A DNA stretch of 64,000 nucleotides, from the NCBI GenBank assembly GCA_017516745.1, contig JAFXBF010000009.1, positions 62,001-126,000 of the forward strand, in the 5' to 3' direction. The position numbers were made by a program, and so were the translations under genes. The stretch comes from Clostridia bacterium. Its GTDB lineage: Bacteria; Bacillota; Clostridia; Oscillospirales; Acutalibacteraceae. Positions 6,868 to 15,774 of this stretch are shown one piece after another. How positions within the stretch are numbered: position 1 is the first letter of the stretch; every line of letters starts with the position of its first letter. The notes beneath the pieces are model-generated. The model had not been told where the DNA came from, did no database searches, and saw only the letters and a program-made list of their open reading frames with translations.

Positions 6868-9087
6868 ATGAAATACGATTTTTCTTTTATCAGCGTTACC
6901 GCAAGGGGTGCTTCGGCCCAAAAGGCGAAGGAGCTTTTTGCAAACGAAATTGAAATGAGGGCAGGCTACAGGCCGCTTGAGGGCGGTGAGCCCTGCGTTG
7001 AGCTTGTTGAAGATAAGAGTATCGAAAACAAGGACAGCTTCATTGTTGAGCAGGACGGCACACATATCACCGTTACGGCAAAGGGTATCCGTGGCCTGAT
7101 TTACGGCTATTCCTATTTTTTGAGGAAGTGCGTTTTCGGCGGCGGTAAAATCACGCTCATTCAGGATATATCGGGCAGCTACAGCCCCGAAATGAAAATC
7201 AGGGGTCACCAGTGCGGCTACAGAAGCTGTCCGAATACATACGATGCCTGGGGTAAGGAGGAGTATTTCCGCTTCTACCTCGATATTATGGCCTTCGGCT
7301 GCAACACCTGCGAGCATATTCCCACCGAGGGCTTTGACCCCAACAATCCCCTTATGAAATACGACCCGTTTGACGTTGCCGTATGGGGCAGCGAATTGGC
7401 GGATGAGCTTGATATGGACGTTTCCTGCTGGTATCCCAACGACGATAAGCAGACCGAGGAGGAGGCACTTGCAAGCCGTAAAGAGGCTTTTGAGAAAATC
7501 CCCCGTATCAATGCAATCTTTCCTCCGGGCGGCGACCCCGGCGAAATGGACGGCGACGATTTTATAAAGCGCTGCATTAAAATATCAAAGGTGCTTAAAG
7601 AAACAAAGCCTGATGCCCAGATGTGGCCTTCCGCACAGGCACCGCACGGCAATATCAGCTGGGCAGAGGATTTCCTTGAGGAGATAACTAAGCTGCCCGA
7701 TGAAATTGACGGCGTTATTATGGGCCCCAACCACGCAATGCCGCTGGCAGACCTTCGCCGTAAGGTGCCGTCAAAATACCCGATAAGACTTTATCCCGAC
7801 ATCACGCACAATGTCAGGTGTGAATACCCCGTGCATTTTGACAGGGATGACTGGCACTATGCACTTGCAACAACTCTCAGCCGTGAAAGTGTCAACCCCC
7901 GTCCGACGGAATTCCGTATGCTTCACAGGCTCACCCGACCGTATCTTGTCGGCAGTGTCAGCTATTCCGAGGGTGTTAATGACGACGTTAACAAGGCCGT
8001 CTGGAGCAATATGGACTACTTCGGTGAAGTGCCGCTTTACGAAACGCTGTGTGACTATGCCCGTTTCTTTATCTGGCAGGCGGATGCCAAGAAAATTGCC
8101 GACGGTATACTCGGCCTTGAGCGCAACTGGGAGGGTGACCCTGCGGAAAATCCGCATATAGAAAACACGCTTGAGGTTTTTGAAAAAGAGCTTGAAAAAG
8201 CACCGTCGCTTCTGGAAAACTGGCGTTTCGTGCTCTGCCTCTTCCGTGCAAGGTGTGATGCACTTGTGCGCAGAAGAAGAGTTTTCGAGCTTGAGCTTAT
8301 TGAAGACGCTAAAATCTGTGCCCGTAAGGGTGAGTATGACAAGGCTCACGAAATTCTGAAAACAGATTTTGATAAGGACTATTATTCGCTGCGTTCTTCT
8401 CTCACAACGCTTGCAGACAGGCTCTTTGAGCAGATCGGTATTCAGCTCGATGTTGAAAATTACCACGCACAGCGTGCCGAAAGGGGAGCAACGCTCGACA
8501 CAATTGACCTGCCCGTAACGGACAGACAGTGGCTTCTCTCTCGCTACGAAATGGCTGAAGGTATGTCCGAGAGTGATAAGAAAGCCTTCCTAAACCGTGT
8601 GTTCAACCGCAACAAGGTAAGCAAGGGCGAATACTACTTCTCGCTTGCTGAACACGGCTTCGGCGTACTCGGCACAAGGCAGGAAGGCGAATTCTACATA
8701 GACTATCAGGGCGACCGCCTTGACGTAAATGACGGCACGATACCTATGTGCATACTAAAAGCCTTTGACCATTTCAGGCTTGTGTGCAATATCGGCGGCT
8801 TTGAGCCTGACACGGATTATAAGCTGCGTGTCACCTACAAGAAAATGAAGAATGTTGAAATGTTCAACGGCTTTTATGTCAAAGCCAACGGCAATGACAT
8901 TTACCGTGGCAAATTCTTCGGCGGTGAAAAGGACGAGCAGTTTGAAAAAGAAATGCTGCCCGATAATTTCACCTGTGCGGTTTATGACCTGCCTGCCGAT
9001 GTTTTTGAAAACGGCTGCCTGAGCCTTGAAATAGGCGAGGAGCACGTCGGCGTAATAATAAGTGAGTTTATGATATACAGAGCATAA
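6868..9087 (+). CDS. large glycoside-hydrolase-like protein (GH20/GH67-type architecture)
   Basis: A 739-aa protein with no signal peptide, so cytoplasmic. Residues about 1-110 look like the alpha/beta domain that precedes the barrel in GH20 and GH67 enzymes (ITVTAKGIRGLIYGYSYFLR). A probable TIM barrel follows, with RGHQCGYRSCPNTYDAWGKE and FGCNTCEHIPTEG, and an FPPGGDPGEMD segment near residue 230. The last 150 residues read as beta-rich. Catalytic residues cannot be fixed by eye. AGGGGA sits eight bases before ATG 6868; the frame open from 6802 runs back through a terminator. The GH5-like gene follows 24 bases on, so the two probably act on one imported glycan. Confidence 0.75.
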   Translation: MKYDFSFISVTARGASAQKAKELFANEIEMRAGYRPLEGGEPCVELVEDKSIENKDSFIVEQDGTHITVTAKGIRGLIYGYSYFLRKCVFGGGKITLIQDISGSYSPEMKIRGHQCGYRSCPNTYDAWGKEEYFRFYLDIMAFGCNTCEHIPTEGFDPNNPLMKYDPFDVAVWGSELADELDMDVSCWYPNDDKQTEEEALASRKEAFEKIPRINAIFPPGGDPGEMDGDDFIKRCIKISKVLKETKPDAQMWPSAQAPHGNISWAEDFLEEITKLPDEIDGVIMGPNHAMPLADLRRKVPSKYPIRLYPDITHNVRCEYPVHFDRDDWHYALATTLSRESVNPRPTEFRMLHRLTRPYLVGSVSYSEGVNDDVNKAVWSNMDYFGEVPLYETLCDYARFFIWQADAKKIADGILGLERNWEGDPAENPHIENTLEVFEKELEKAPSLLENWRFVLCLFRARCDALVRRRRVFELELIEDAKICARKGEYDKAHEILKTDFDKDYYSLRSSLTTLADRLFEQIGIQLDVENYHAQRAERGATLDTIDLPVTDRQWLLSRYEMAEGMSESDKKAFLNRVFNRNKVSKGEYYFSLAEHGFGVLGTRQEGEFYIDYQGDRLDVNDGTIPMCILKAFDHFRLVCNIGGFEPDTDYKLRVTYKKMKNVEMFNGFYVKANGNDIYRGKFFGGEKDEQFEKEMLPDNFTCAVYDLPADVFENGCLSLEIGEEHVGVIISEFMIYRA

Positions 9088-9111
9088 AAAGAGTAAAGAG
9101 GTGTAAGATAT

Positions 9112-10590
9112 ATGGAAAGAATTTTTGCAAAGGGTATGGCTTTTGTTGACAAAGAGGGAAGAGAGCGCATTTTCAACGGCGTAAACCTCTGCGACAAGGG
9201 TGTACCAACAAACGAAGACGAAACCGACAGAAAATACACTTACGAATATGACGAAAAGCTGTTTCGCACGCTTGCCGAAAACGGCTTCAACATTCTGCGC
9301 CTCGGTACAACGTGGGAGGCTATTGAGCCCAAGCCCGGTGAGTACAATGACGAGTACATCGAAGCACTCCGCAAAATGCTCGACACCTGCGAAAAGTACG
9401 GAATTTATGTCTACCTTGATATGCATCAGGATTTGTATTCAGCCCATTGCTACCAGTGGGGTGACGGTGCGCCCGAATGGGCCTGCCTTATGGGCGGCGT
9501 AAAGCGCAAGAATATAAAGCTTGTCTGGGCAGAGGGCTATTTCTGGGGCAAGGGCGTACAGACTGCCTACGACAATTTCTGGCTCAACAAGCAGGTCGAC
9601 GGTAAGGGCTTGCTTGACTGGTATGCCGATATGTGGAAGCACGTTGCCGAAAAGCTCGGCGATCACCCTGCACTTTTCGGCTTTGATATGCTTAACGAGC
9701 CCTTTATGGGCAAGGACGGCGGCAGGGTTTTCAGAACACTCATTGCCAACCTCATCAAAACAACACTTACGGACAAGCGCATCAAGAAGGGCAAGCTGAT
9801 TAAAGACGCTCTCAAGCTCGATATTCCCGCAATACTCGACCAATATAACGGCGGAATACTCCGTGATGTTGCGGCTTCCGCCGAAGCTCTTGTCGAAAAG
9901 TTTGACCGTGAGCGCTACACACCCTTCCTCAATAAAACTGCTTCTGCTATCAGAAGCGCAACGGATAACGGCATTATGTTTATTGACAACTGCTACTATT
10001 CCAACCTTTCAATTCCCTGTAATGCAGGCCCGATTAAATATGGCGACAAGGTGGAAGACCAGGCCTGCTTCTCACCGCACGGCTACGATTTTATGGTTGA
10101 TACTCCGCTTTATAAGCACGCAAGCTCATCCCGTACCGACGCCATTTTCGGTGAACACGAAAACACACAGAAGCGCCTCGGTGTTCCCGTGCTTGTCGGC
10201 GAATGGGGCGGATATTCCGAGGGTAACGAGTGGTATCCGCACGTGCATCATCTTCTCCGCTTCTTTGACGACCGCAAGTGGAGCAACACCTACTGGTGCT
10301 TCCACGAAGGCCTTATAGGTGACCCGTTGATGAACGAGCTCAACCGTCCCTATCCCAGAGCTGTAACGGGCGAAATCCTTTCCTACCGCCATAACAGAGA
10401 GAATAACTGCTTCACTCTTATCTATAAGCAGGATAAGGAATTCGACAGCGCAACTATTTGTTACCTGCCCTGTGAGCCGAAAAAAGTTGAGTGTGAAGGC
10501 GAATATGAAGTCAAGGCTCTTGAACACGGCGGCTGTGAGTTAACAATCAAAACAGGTGTCGGTGAGCACGGAATCTTTGTTCAGCTTTGA
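9112..10590 (+). CDS. GH5-family glycoside hydrolase (endoglycoceramidase-like subgroup)
   Basis: A 492-aa enzyme. RIFNGVNL and GFNILRLGTTWEAIEPKPGEYN are typical GH5 strand 1-2 blocks, followed by VYLDMHQDLYS. The acid/base Glu is in FDMLNEPF (about E196) and the nucleophile in VLVGEWGGYS (about E364). The DMHQD...HC block resembles bacterial endoglycoceramidase and beta-glucosidase-like GH5 members. There is no signal peptide, which argues for intracellular cleavage of imported glycosides. GAGGTG lies eight bases before the ATG. It is the middle gene of a three-gene unit with the GH-like gene and the GNAT gene. Confidence 0.88.
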   Translation: MERIFAKGMAFVDKEGRERIFNGVNLCDKGVPTNEDETDRKYTYEYDEKLFRTLAENGFNILRLGTTWEAIEPKPGEYNDEYIEALRKMLDTCEKYGIYVYLDMHQDLYSAHCYQWGDGAPEWACLMGGVKRKNIKLVWAEGYFWGKGVQTAYDNFWLNKQVDGKGLLDWYADMWKHVAEKLGDHPALFGFDMLNEPFMGKDGGRVFRTLIANLIKTTLTDKRIKKGKLIKDALKLDIPAILDQYNGGILRDVAASAEALVEKFDRERYTPFLNKTASAIRSATDNGIMFIDNCYYSNLSIPCNAGPIKYGDKVEDQACFSPHGYDFMVDTPLYKHASSSRTDAIFGEHENTQKRLGVPVLVGEWGGYSEGNEWYPHVHHLLRFFDDRKWSNTYWCFHEGLIGDPLMNELNRPYPRAVTGEILSYRHNRENNCFTLIYKQDKEFDSATICYLPCEPKKVECEGEYEVKALEHGGCELTIKTGVGEHGIFVQL

Positions 10591-10599
10591 GGTTTTATT

Positions 10600-11166
10600 A
10601 TGAATATAAGACCGTATAAGCAAAGCGATAAACGCAGGGTACAGGAAATCTGTCTGCGTACGGCGGATGACGATTATCCGTTCACTACTATTGAAGAACG
10701 CCCGAACAGCGACTATCTTCTTTCAACTTATTGCGATTATTATATAGAGCGTGAGCCCGAAAATTGCTTTGTTCTCACCGATGAAAATGACGAGGCTGTG
10801 GGCTACGTACTTTGCGCAAAGGAGCAGAAAAAATACCGCAAGATATTTTTAAAGGAGTATCAGCCGAGAGTTTTCTGCGACCGCAGGGCAAAAATCGAAA
10901 GCTGGGGAGAGGCGTGGGTGCACGGGCTTGCCGCCCGCAGATATCCGGCTCACCTTCACATTGATATTCTCAAAGGCTACCGTGGCGGCGGCAACGGCAC
11001 GAGGATGGTTGAAACGCTGTGCGGGCACCTGAAGGCACAGGGGGTCAAAGGCGTTCACCTTGTTGTAGGTGAAGATAATCCAAACGCAATCCGCTTTTAC
11101 GAGCGCTGCGGATTTGATACTCAGGTGAAATTTACCATCGGCAGAATTATGGGTAAAAAATTATAA
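10600..11166 (+). CDS. GNAT-family N-acetyltransferase
   Basis: A 188-aa protein. MNIRPYKQSDKRRVQEIC is a typical GNAT N terminus; AVGYVLCAKEQ gives the middle strand, LHIDILKGYRGGGNGTRMVETLC the acetyl-CoA pyrophosphate loop (R-G-x-G-x-G/T), and VVGEDNPNAIRFYERCGF the C-terminal motif. The long insert between strands (YYIEREPENCF...) resembles GNATs linked to GH84-type enzymes. It begins nine bases after the GH5 gene and is co-transcribed with it. The substrate is unknown; an amino sugar released by the hydrolases is a guess from context. Confidence 0.88.
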   Translation: MNIRPYKQSDKRRVQEICLRTADDDYPFTTIEERPNSDYLLSTYCDYYIEREPENCFVLTDENDEAVGYVLCAKEQKKYRKIFLKEYQPRVFCDRRAKIESWGEAWVHGLAARRYPAHLHIDILKGYRGGGNGTRMVETLCGHLKAQGVKGVHLVVGEDNPNAIRFYERCGFDTQVKFTIGRIMGKKL

Positions 11167-11167
11167 T

Positions 11168-11195
11168 GAAAAACGCAAAGTGCAAAACGCAAAAT
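11168..11195. repeat. short dispersed AT-rich repeat (GCAAAGTGCAAAACGC type)
   Basis: Tandem variants of a GCAAA(A/G)YGCAAA unit fill the space between the GNAT gene and its terminator. The same unit recurs near 16488-16515 and 28066-28097. Confidence 0.6.
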
Positions 11196-11201
11196 TACAG
11201 T

Positions 11202-11235
11202 AAAAGAGCCACCGTCATTTGACGATGGCTCTTTT
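11202..11235 (-). terminator. terminator between convergent GNAT gene and hydrogenase operon
   Basis: Arms 11202-11217 and 11220-11235 pair over 16 bases, with one wobble when read on the minus strand and a mismatch on the plus strand. A/T runs on both sides allow use in either direction, the minus strand better. Confidence 0.85.
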
Positions 11236-11246
11236 AAAAATGCTTC

Positions 11247-12986
11247 TTATTTATACTTAGGTCTCTTTACATAGCTTGTGTGGAGAACCTCGTGTGCCTT
11301 ATGGCTGTTGGGTTCGCCGAGGAACTCTGCATAGACCTTCTTGACTGCTTCACTCTCGTGTGACTTTCTCTTGGGAAGGTTCTTGTCAGCCTCGTAGAGA
11401 GCTGCTGCACGTCTGCCCTTGAGGTCAACGAAGTTGTGAACAACAGCGTGCTGAATCGGCTGACCGCCGCCGTTTACACAGCCGCCGGGACAGCCCATAA
11501 TTTCGATGAACTGGTAGTCTGCTGTGCCGTTCTTGACCTTTTCCATAATCTCGTGTGCTGCTGCAGCACCGCTGGCAACTGCAACCTTAACGTCAAGACC
11601 TGCTACATTGTAGCTTGCTTCCTTGATGCCCTGGCCACGAACCTCTGTGAAGTCGAGGCGCTGGAGCTCTTCGCCTGTAAGAACTTCAACTGCTGTACGA
11701 AGTGCTGCTTCCATAACGCCGCCTGTTGCGCCGAAGATAACGGCTGCACCTGTTGCTTCGCCGAGCGGATTGTCGAACTCTTCGTCGGGAAGGTGGTTGA
11801 AGTAGATACCTGCAGTTTCAATCATACGTGCAAGCTCACGTGTTGTGAGTGCGTAGTCAACATCCGGATAGCCGGAAGCGGACTGATGGTCACGCTTTGT
11901 CTCAAACTTCTTTGCTGTACAGGGCATAATGCCGACAACAACGATGTCCTTGGGGTCAATGCCCATCTTCTGTGCGTACCATGTCTTTGTGATTGCACCG
12001 AACATCTGCTGGGGTGACTTGCAGGTTGAAAGGTGGTTGAGCTGGTCGGGATAGTAGTGCTCGCAGTACTTGATCCAACCGGGTGAGCAGGAGGTAATCA
12101 TCGGGAGAGTGCCGCCGTTCTTGACTCTGTCAAGAAGCTCATAAGCCTCTTCCATAATTGTAAGGTCTGCTGCAAAGTCGGTATCAAATACCTTGTCAAA
12201 GCCGAGTCTGCGAAGAGCGGCAACCATCTTGCCTGTTACGTTTGTGCCGATGCTCATACCAAAAGCTTCGCCCAGAGTAACACGGATAGAGGGAGCTGTG
12301 TTGACAACAACGAACTTCTCGGGGTCGTTGATTGCTGCGAAAACAGCCTTTGTGTCGTCCTTTTCGTAGATAGCGCCTGTCGGGCAGTTAACGATACACT
12401 GACCGCAGGAGATACAGGAAACATCAGCAAGGTCCTTATCGAATGCGGAGCTGATGTGTGTGTCAAAGCCACGTGCGTTTGCGCCGATTACGCTTACCTT
12501 CTGCTCGTTACAGGCTGCAACACAGCGGCGGCAGAGGATACACTTGCTGTTATCTCTTACCATGTGGGCTGCGGAATCGTCAAACTCGAATGCGGGCATT
12601 TCGCCGTCAAATGCGTGCTCATCGTCAACACCGAATTCCTTACAGAGCTTCTGAAGCTCGCAGTTGCCGGAACGGATACAGGAAAGGCATTCCTTTCTGT
12701 GCGTTGAGAGAATGAGCTCAAGAGTTGTCTTTCTGGACTGTCTGACCTTCTCTGTGTTGGTGAAAACCTCCATACCCTCGTTTACGGGGTAAACACAGGC
12801 GGTAACAAGGCTTCTTGCGCCCTTTACCTCTACCATACAGATACGGCAGGCACCGATTTCGTTGATATCCTTGAGGTAGCAGAGTGTGGGGATTTCGATA
12901 CCCGCATAACGTGCTGCTTCGAGGATTGTTATACCGTTAGGCACACTTAAGGGCATGCCGTTGATTTTGATATTTACCATTTCCAT
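11247..12986 (-). CDS. hndD: [FeFe] hydrogenase catalytic subunit (HndD/HydA type)
   Basis: A 579-aa protein that reduces protons or oxidises H2 at an H-cluster. In order: an N-terminal 2Fe-2S ferredoxin domain (GACRICMVEV), a His-Cys3 4Fe-4S motif (HRKECLSCIRSGNC), two 4Fe-4S sites (CILCRRCVAAC, CISCGQCIVNC), then the H-cluster domain with TSCSPGW, MPCTAKKFE and EIMGCPGGCVNGGGQP, all three signatures intact. It is the last gene of the operon and should pair with the NuoE- and NuoF-like subunits to couple H2 to NAD(P)H, perhaps with ferredoxin by electron bifurcation. ATG 12986 lies eleven bases after AAAGGAG; a GTG at 12998 abuts that site and is less likely. Confidence 0.96.
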   Translation of the reverse strand: MEMVNIKINGMPLSVPNGITILEAARYAGIEIPTLCYLKDINEIGACRICMVEVKGARSLVTACVYPVNEGMEVFTNTEKVRQSRKTTLELILSTHRKECLSCIRSGNCELQKLCKEFGVDDEHAFDGEMPAFEFDDSAAHMVRDNSKCILCRRCVAACNEQKVSVIGANARGFDTHISSAFDKDLADVSCISCGQCIVNCPTGAIYEKDDTKAVFAAINDPEKFVVVNTAPSIRVTLGEAFGMSIGTNVTGKMVAALRRLGFDKVFDTDFAADLTIMEEAYELLDRVKNGGTLPMITSCSPGWIKYCEHYYPDQLNHLSTCKSPQQMFGAITKTWYAQKMGIDPKDIVVVGIMPCTAKKFETKRDHQSASGYPDVDYALTTRELARMIETAGIYFNHLPDEEFDNPLGEATGAAVIFGATGGVMEAALRTAVEVLTGEELQRLDFTEVRGQGIKEASYNVAGLDVKVAVASGAAAAHEIMEKVKNGTADYQFIEIMGCPGGCVNGGGQPIQHAVVHNFVDLKGRRAAALYEADKNLPKRKSHESEAVKKVYAEFLGEPNSHKAHEVLHTSYVKRPKYK

Positions 12987-13006
12987 TGTGTGGCACACTC
13001 CTTTCG

Positions 13007-14818
13007 TTATTTCTTATAAATTGCCTGAATCTTCTTGCAGGAATCCATACAAGCGCCGCACTTGACGCACTTTGCATGGTCGATTGCGAAGGAAGCAAGC
13101 TTGTGGCCGGGTGCAATATAGTCTGTTCTGTTGATTGCACCTGCGGGACAGGCTCTTGCGCACATACCGCAGCCGATACACTTCTCGGCATCGATATAGT
13201 ACTGAACAAGACCCTTACATACGCCTGCGGGGCACTTCTTGTCAACAACGTGTGCGATATATTCGTCTCTGAAGAACTTGAGTGTTGCAAGAACGGGGTT
13301 GGGAGCAGTCTGACCGAGACCGCAGAGTGAGTTCTGCTTGATGTAAAGAGCAAGCTGTTCGAGCTTGTCGATATCCTCAAGAGTTGCCTTGCCCTCTGTA
13401 ATCTTGTCAAGCAGCTCCATCATTCTCTTTGTACCGATACGGCAGGGTGAACACTTACCGCAGGACTCGTCAACAGTGAACTCAAGGAAGAACTTGGCGA
13501 TGTCAACCATACAGTTGTCCTCGTCCATAACGATAAGACCGCCTGAGCCCATCATACAGCCGATAGCTGTAAGGTTGTCAAAGTCGATTGCCGTGTCCAT
13601 AAGGCTTGCAGGGATACAGCCGCCGGAGGGACCGCCTGTCTGTGCTGCCTTGAACTTCTTGCCGTTGGGAATGCCGCCGCCGATGTCCTCGATAACCTCA
13701 CGGAGTGTTGTGCCCATGGGAACTTCAACAAGACCTGTGTTCTTGATTTTACCGCCGAGTGCGAAAACCTTGGTACCTGTGGACTTTTCTGTGCCCATAG
13801 CCTTGAACCAGTCTGCACCGTTGAGGATAATCTGGGGAATGTTAGCGTAGGTTTCAACGTTGTTGTTGTTTGTGGGCTTGCCGAACAGACCCTTGACAGC
13901 CGGGAAGGGCGGACGGGGACGGGGCTCGCCTCTGTTACCCTCGATAGAGGTCATAAGTGCGGTTTCTTCACCGCAAACGAATGCGCCTGCACCAAGACGG
14001 ATGTGAAGGTCGAAATCAAAGCCGGATTCGAAGATGTTCTTGCCGAGAAGACCGTACTCCTTAGCCTGGTCAATAGCAATCTGAAGACGCTTAACGGCGA
14101 TGGGGTACTCAGCACGGACGTAAACATAACCTTCGCTTGCGCCGATTGCGTAACCGCAGATGGCCATAGCTTCGATAATACAATGGGGGTCGCCTTCGAG
14201 GATTGAACGGTCCATGAATGCACCGGGGTCACCTTCGTCAGCGTTACATACTACATACTTCTGGTCTGCAGCGTTCTTTGCTGCAAAGCTCCACTTGAGA
14301 CCGGTGGGGAAACCGCCGCCGCCTCTGCCACGAAGGCCGGAATCCTTGACAATGTTTGTAACCTCTTCGGGAGTGAGCTGGTTAAGGCACTTTTCAAGAG
14401 CCTGATAACCGTCGTGTGCGATATATTCGTCGATGTTTTCGGGGTCGATAACACCGCAGTTGCGAAGAGCAATTCTCTTCTGCTTTGCGTAGAACTTTGT
14501 CTGCTCAAGTGACTTGATTGTGTCAGCCTCAACTGTCTCATCATAGAGCAGGCGTGTTACCATACGGCCCTTGAGAAGGTGTTCTTCTACGATTTCGGGA
14601 ATGTCATCGACAGTAACCTCGCTGTAGAAGCTGCCTTCGGGATAAACTATCATAATCGGACCCAGGGCACAAAGGCCAAAACAACCTGTTTTGATAACCT
14701 TGATTTCATCCTGAAGTCCCTTTGCTGCGAGTTCGCTTTCGAGCTTTTCTATAATCTCATTGCTGTGAGAAGAAGTACAGCCCGTACCGCCGCAGACAAG
14801 AACGTGGGAACGATACAT
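13007..14818 (-). CDS. hndC: hydrogenase NAD(P)/FMN subunit, NuoF-like (HndC/HydB type)
   Basis: A 603-aa flavoprotein subunit. The N terminus is a thioredoxin-like 2Fe-2S domain (VCGGTGCTSS and KTGCFGLC). The NuoF core has the NAD-binding GLRGRGGGGFPTGLKW and the FMN-binding GAGAFVCGEETALMTSIEG. A 4Fe-4S site follows (CGKCSPCRIGT with SLCGLGQ). The C terminus adds two ferredoxin-type clusters (CIGCGMCARACP, CVKCGACMDSC) not found in complex I NuoF but usual in HndC and HydB. It moves electrons between NAD(P)H and the hydrogenase. The hydrogenase gene starts 20 bases after its stop. Confidence 0.96.
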   Translation of the reverse strand: MYRSHVLVCGGTGCTSSHSNEIIEKLESELAAKGLQDEIKVIKTGCFGLCALGPIMIVYPEGSFYSEVTVDDIPEIVEEHLLKGRMVTRLLYDETVEADTIKSLEQTKFYAKQKRIALRNCGVIDPENIDEYIAHDGYQALEKCLNQLTPEEVTNIVKDSGLRGRGGGGFPTGLKWSFAAKNAADQKYVVCNADEGDPGAFMDRSILEGDPHCIIEAMAICGYAIGASEGYVYVRAEYPIAVKRLQIAIDQAKEYGLLGKNIFESGFDFDLHIRLGAGAFVCGEETALMTSIEGNRGEPRPRPPFPAVKGLFGKPTNNNNVETYANIPQIILNGADWFKAMGTEKSTGTKVFALGGKIKNTGLVEVPMGTTLREVIEDIGGGIPNGKKFKAAQTGGPSGGCIPASLMDTAIDFDNLTAIGCMMGSGGLIVMDEDNCMVDIAKFFLEFTVDESCGKCSPCRIGTKRMMELLDKITEGKATLEDIDKLEQLALYIKQNSLCGLGQTAPNPVLATLKFFRDEYIAHVVDKKCPAGVCKGLVQYYIDAEKCIGCGMCARACPAGAINRTDYIAPGHKLASFAIDHAKCVKCGACMDSCKKIQAIYKK

Positions 14819-14848
14819 TATTGTTTCCTCCTTGTTATTTTGCCTTTG

Positions 14849-15220
14849 TTATTTCGCTACTGAGCCGACTGTGAATTCGGTAACGATGTTGCCGTTGACG
14901 ATGTGGTCTGTAACAACTCTTGCTACCTTGTCAGCAGACATCTGAACGTATGTGACCTTTTCCTGACCGGGTACGAAAACCTCAACGATGGGCTCGTACT
15001 GGCACATACCGATGCAGCCTGTCTGTGAAACTGTTACGCCCTTGAGTGAACGGCGTGCAATTTCCTCTGTAAAAGCATTGAGAACGGGGCGAGCACCTGC
15101 TGCGATACCGCAGGTAGCCATACCGACTACGATTCTGGTGTTTTCCTCGCTGTCGTTTCTTGCTGTCATAGCTTTAAGTGTGCGTTCTTTAATTGCCTGA
15201 AGTTCTGCAAGTGATTTCAT
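14849..15220 (-). CDS. hndB: 2Fe-2S ferredoxin-domain subunit (HndB-like)
   Basis: A 123-aa thioredoxin-like 2Fe-2S protein. The cluster Cys residues appear in GMATCGIAAGA and VSQTGCIGMCQYEP, the spacing seen in HndB and in the N terminus of HndC. It is a small electron carrier of the hydrogenase complex. ATG 15220 has GGAGG nine bases upstream and overlaps the stop of the HATPase gene by four bases (ATGA), which points to translational coupling; the longer frame from 15277 lies wholly inside that gene and is rejected. Confidence 0.92.
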   Translation of the reverse strand: MKSLAELQAIKERTLKAMTARNDSEENTRIVVGMATCGIAAGARPVLNAFTEEIARRSLKGVTVSQTGCIGMCQYEPIVEVFVPGQEKVTYVQMSADKVARVVTDHIVNGNIVTEFTVGSVAK

Positions 15221-15771
15221 TGGTTTACACCTCCGAGTAGAATGTTGGTTTGTTCGTTGATATAGTCTTTCATCCACCCAACCACCTCGGGCTCGCTGAG
15301 CGGTACGCCCTCGAGGATTTCTTTAAGCTGTACTGTTGAAAGCTCAAAGCCCTCACCGTCAAGCCTTCTTGTGTAGATGAAATCTCTGTCTGTGTTCATT
15401 GAGATAAGGATAGTTATTGTAGAGGTCACATCGCCCAGCGGTGTGAAGTCTATGCTGTCGGTTTTAAACACGGCAGAGGTTTTTGTACCCTTACCTTTTT
15501 CGCTTTCTATTTTCAGACTGCCGCCCGTTTGCTCTGCGGCGAGCTTGAACAGCGGTATTCCCATACCGACCTTGCGTGTCGTTCTTGTGGTGAAGAACGG
15601 GTCAAGCACGTTGTTCAGCTGTTCCTCGGTCATACCGCAGCCGTTGTCGCTGACCGTTATTGTCAGCTCTTTTGCTTTGGTATTCTCCGCAACCTCAATT
15701 GTGATAAGGCTTGCACCTGCCGCAATTGAGTTCTGGGCGATGTCGAGAATGTTGAGTGAAAGCTCACGCAT
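15217..15771 (-). CDS. HATPase-domain (GHKL) protein in hydrogenase operon
   Basis: A 184-aa protein with a histidine-kinase-type ATP-binding fold and no dimerisation/phosphoacceptor domain. N box: NILDIAQNSIAAGA; G1 box: SDNGCGM; F box: DPFFTT; G2 box: VGMGIPLFK. After about residue 110 a short unknown region ends in DYINEQ. Like anti-sigma or phosphatase-type GHKL proteins it might sense ATP or act on a partner. Genes of this kind are found in other Firmicute hydrogenase operons next to the NuoE gene, so the location is not accidental. It lies three bases after the NuoE-like gene and overlaps the HndB-like gene. Confidence 0.88.
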   Translation of the reverse strand: MRELSLNILDIAQNSIAAGASLITIEVAENTKAKELTITVSDNGCGMTEEQLNNVLDPFFTTRTTRKVGMGIPLFKLAAEQTGGSLKIESEKGKGTKTSAVFKTDSIDFTPLGDVTSTITILISMNTDRDFIYTRRLDGEGFELSTVQLKEILEGVPLSEPEVVGWMKDYINEQTNILLGGVNQ

Positions 15772-15774
15772 GGC

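Noticed and set aside
7771-8466. Minus-strand 231-codon frame
   Set aside because: Shadow of the 739-aa glycosidase-like gene, no independent signals.
11436-12017. Plus-strand 193-codon Cys-rich frame
   Set aside because: Exact antisense of the hydrogenase gene; its Cys come from the complement of common codons in that gene. No ribosome binding site.
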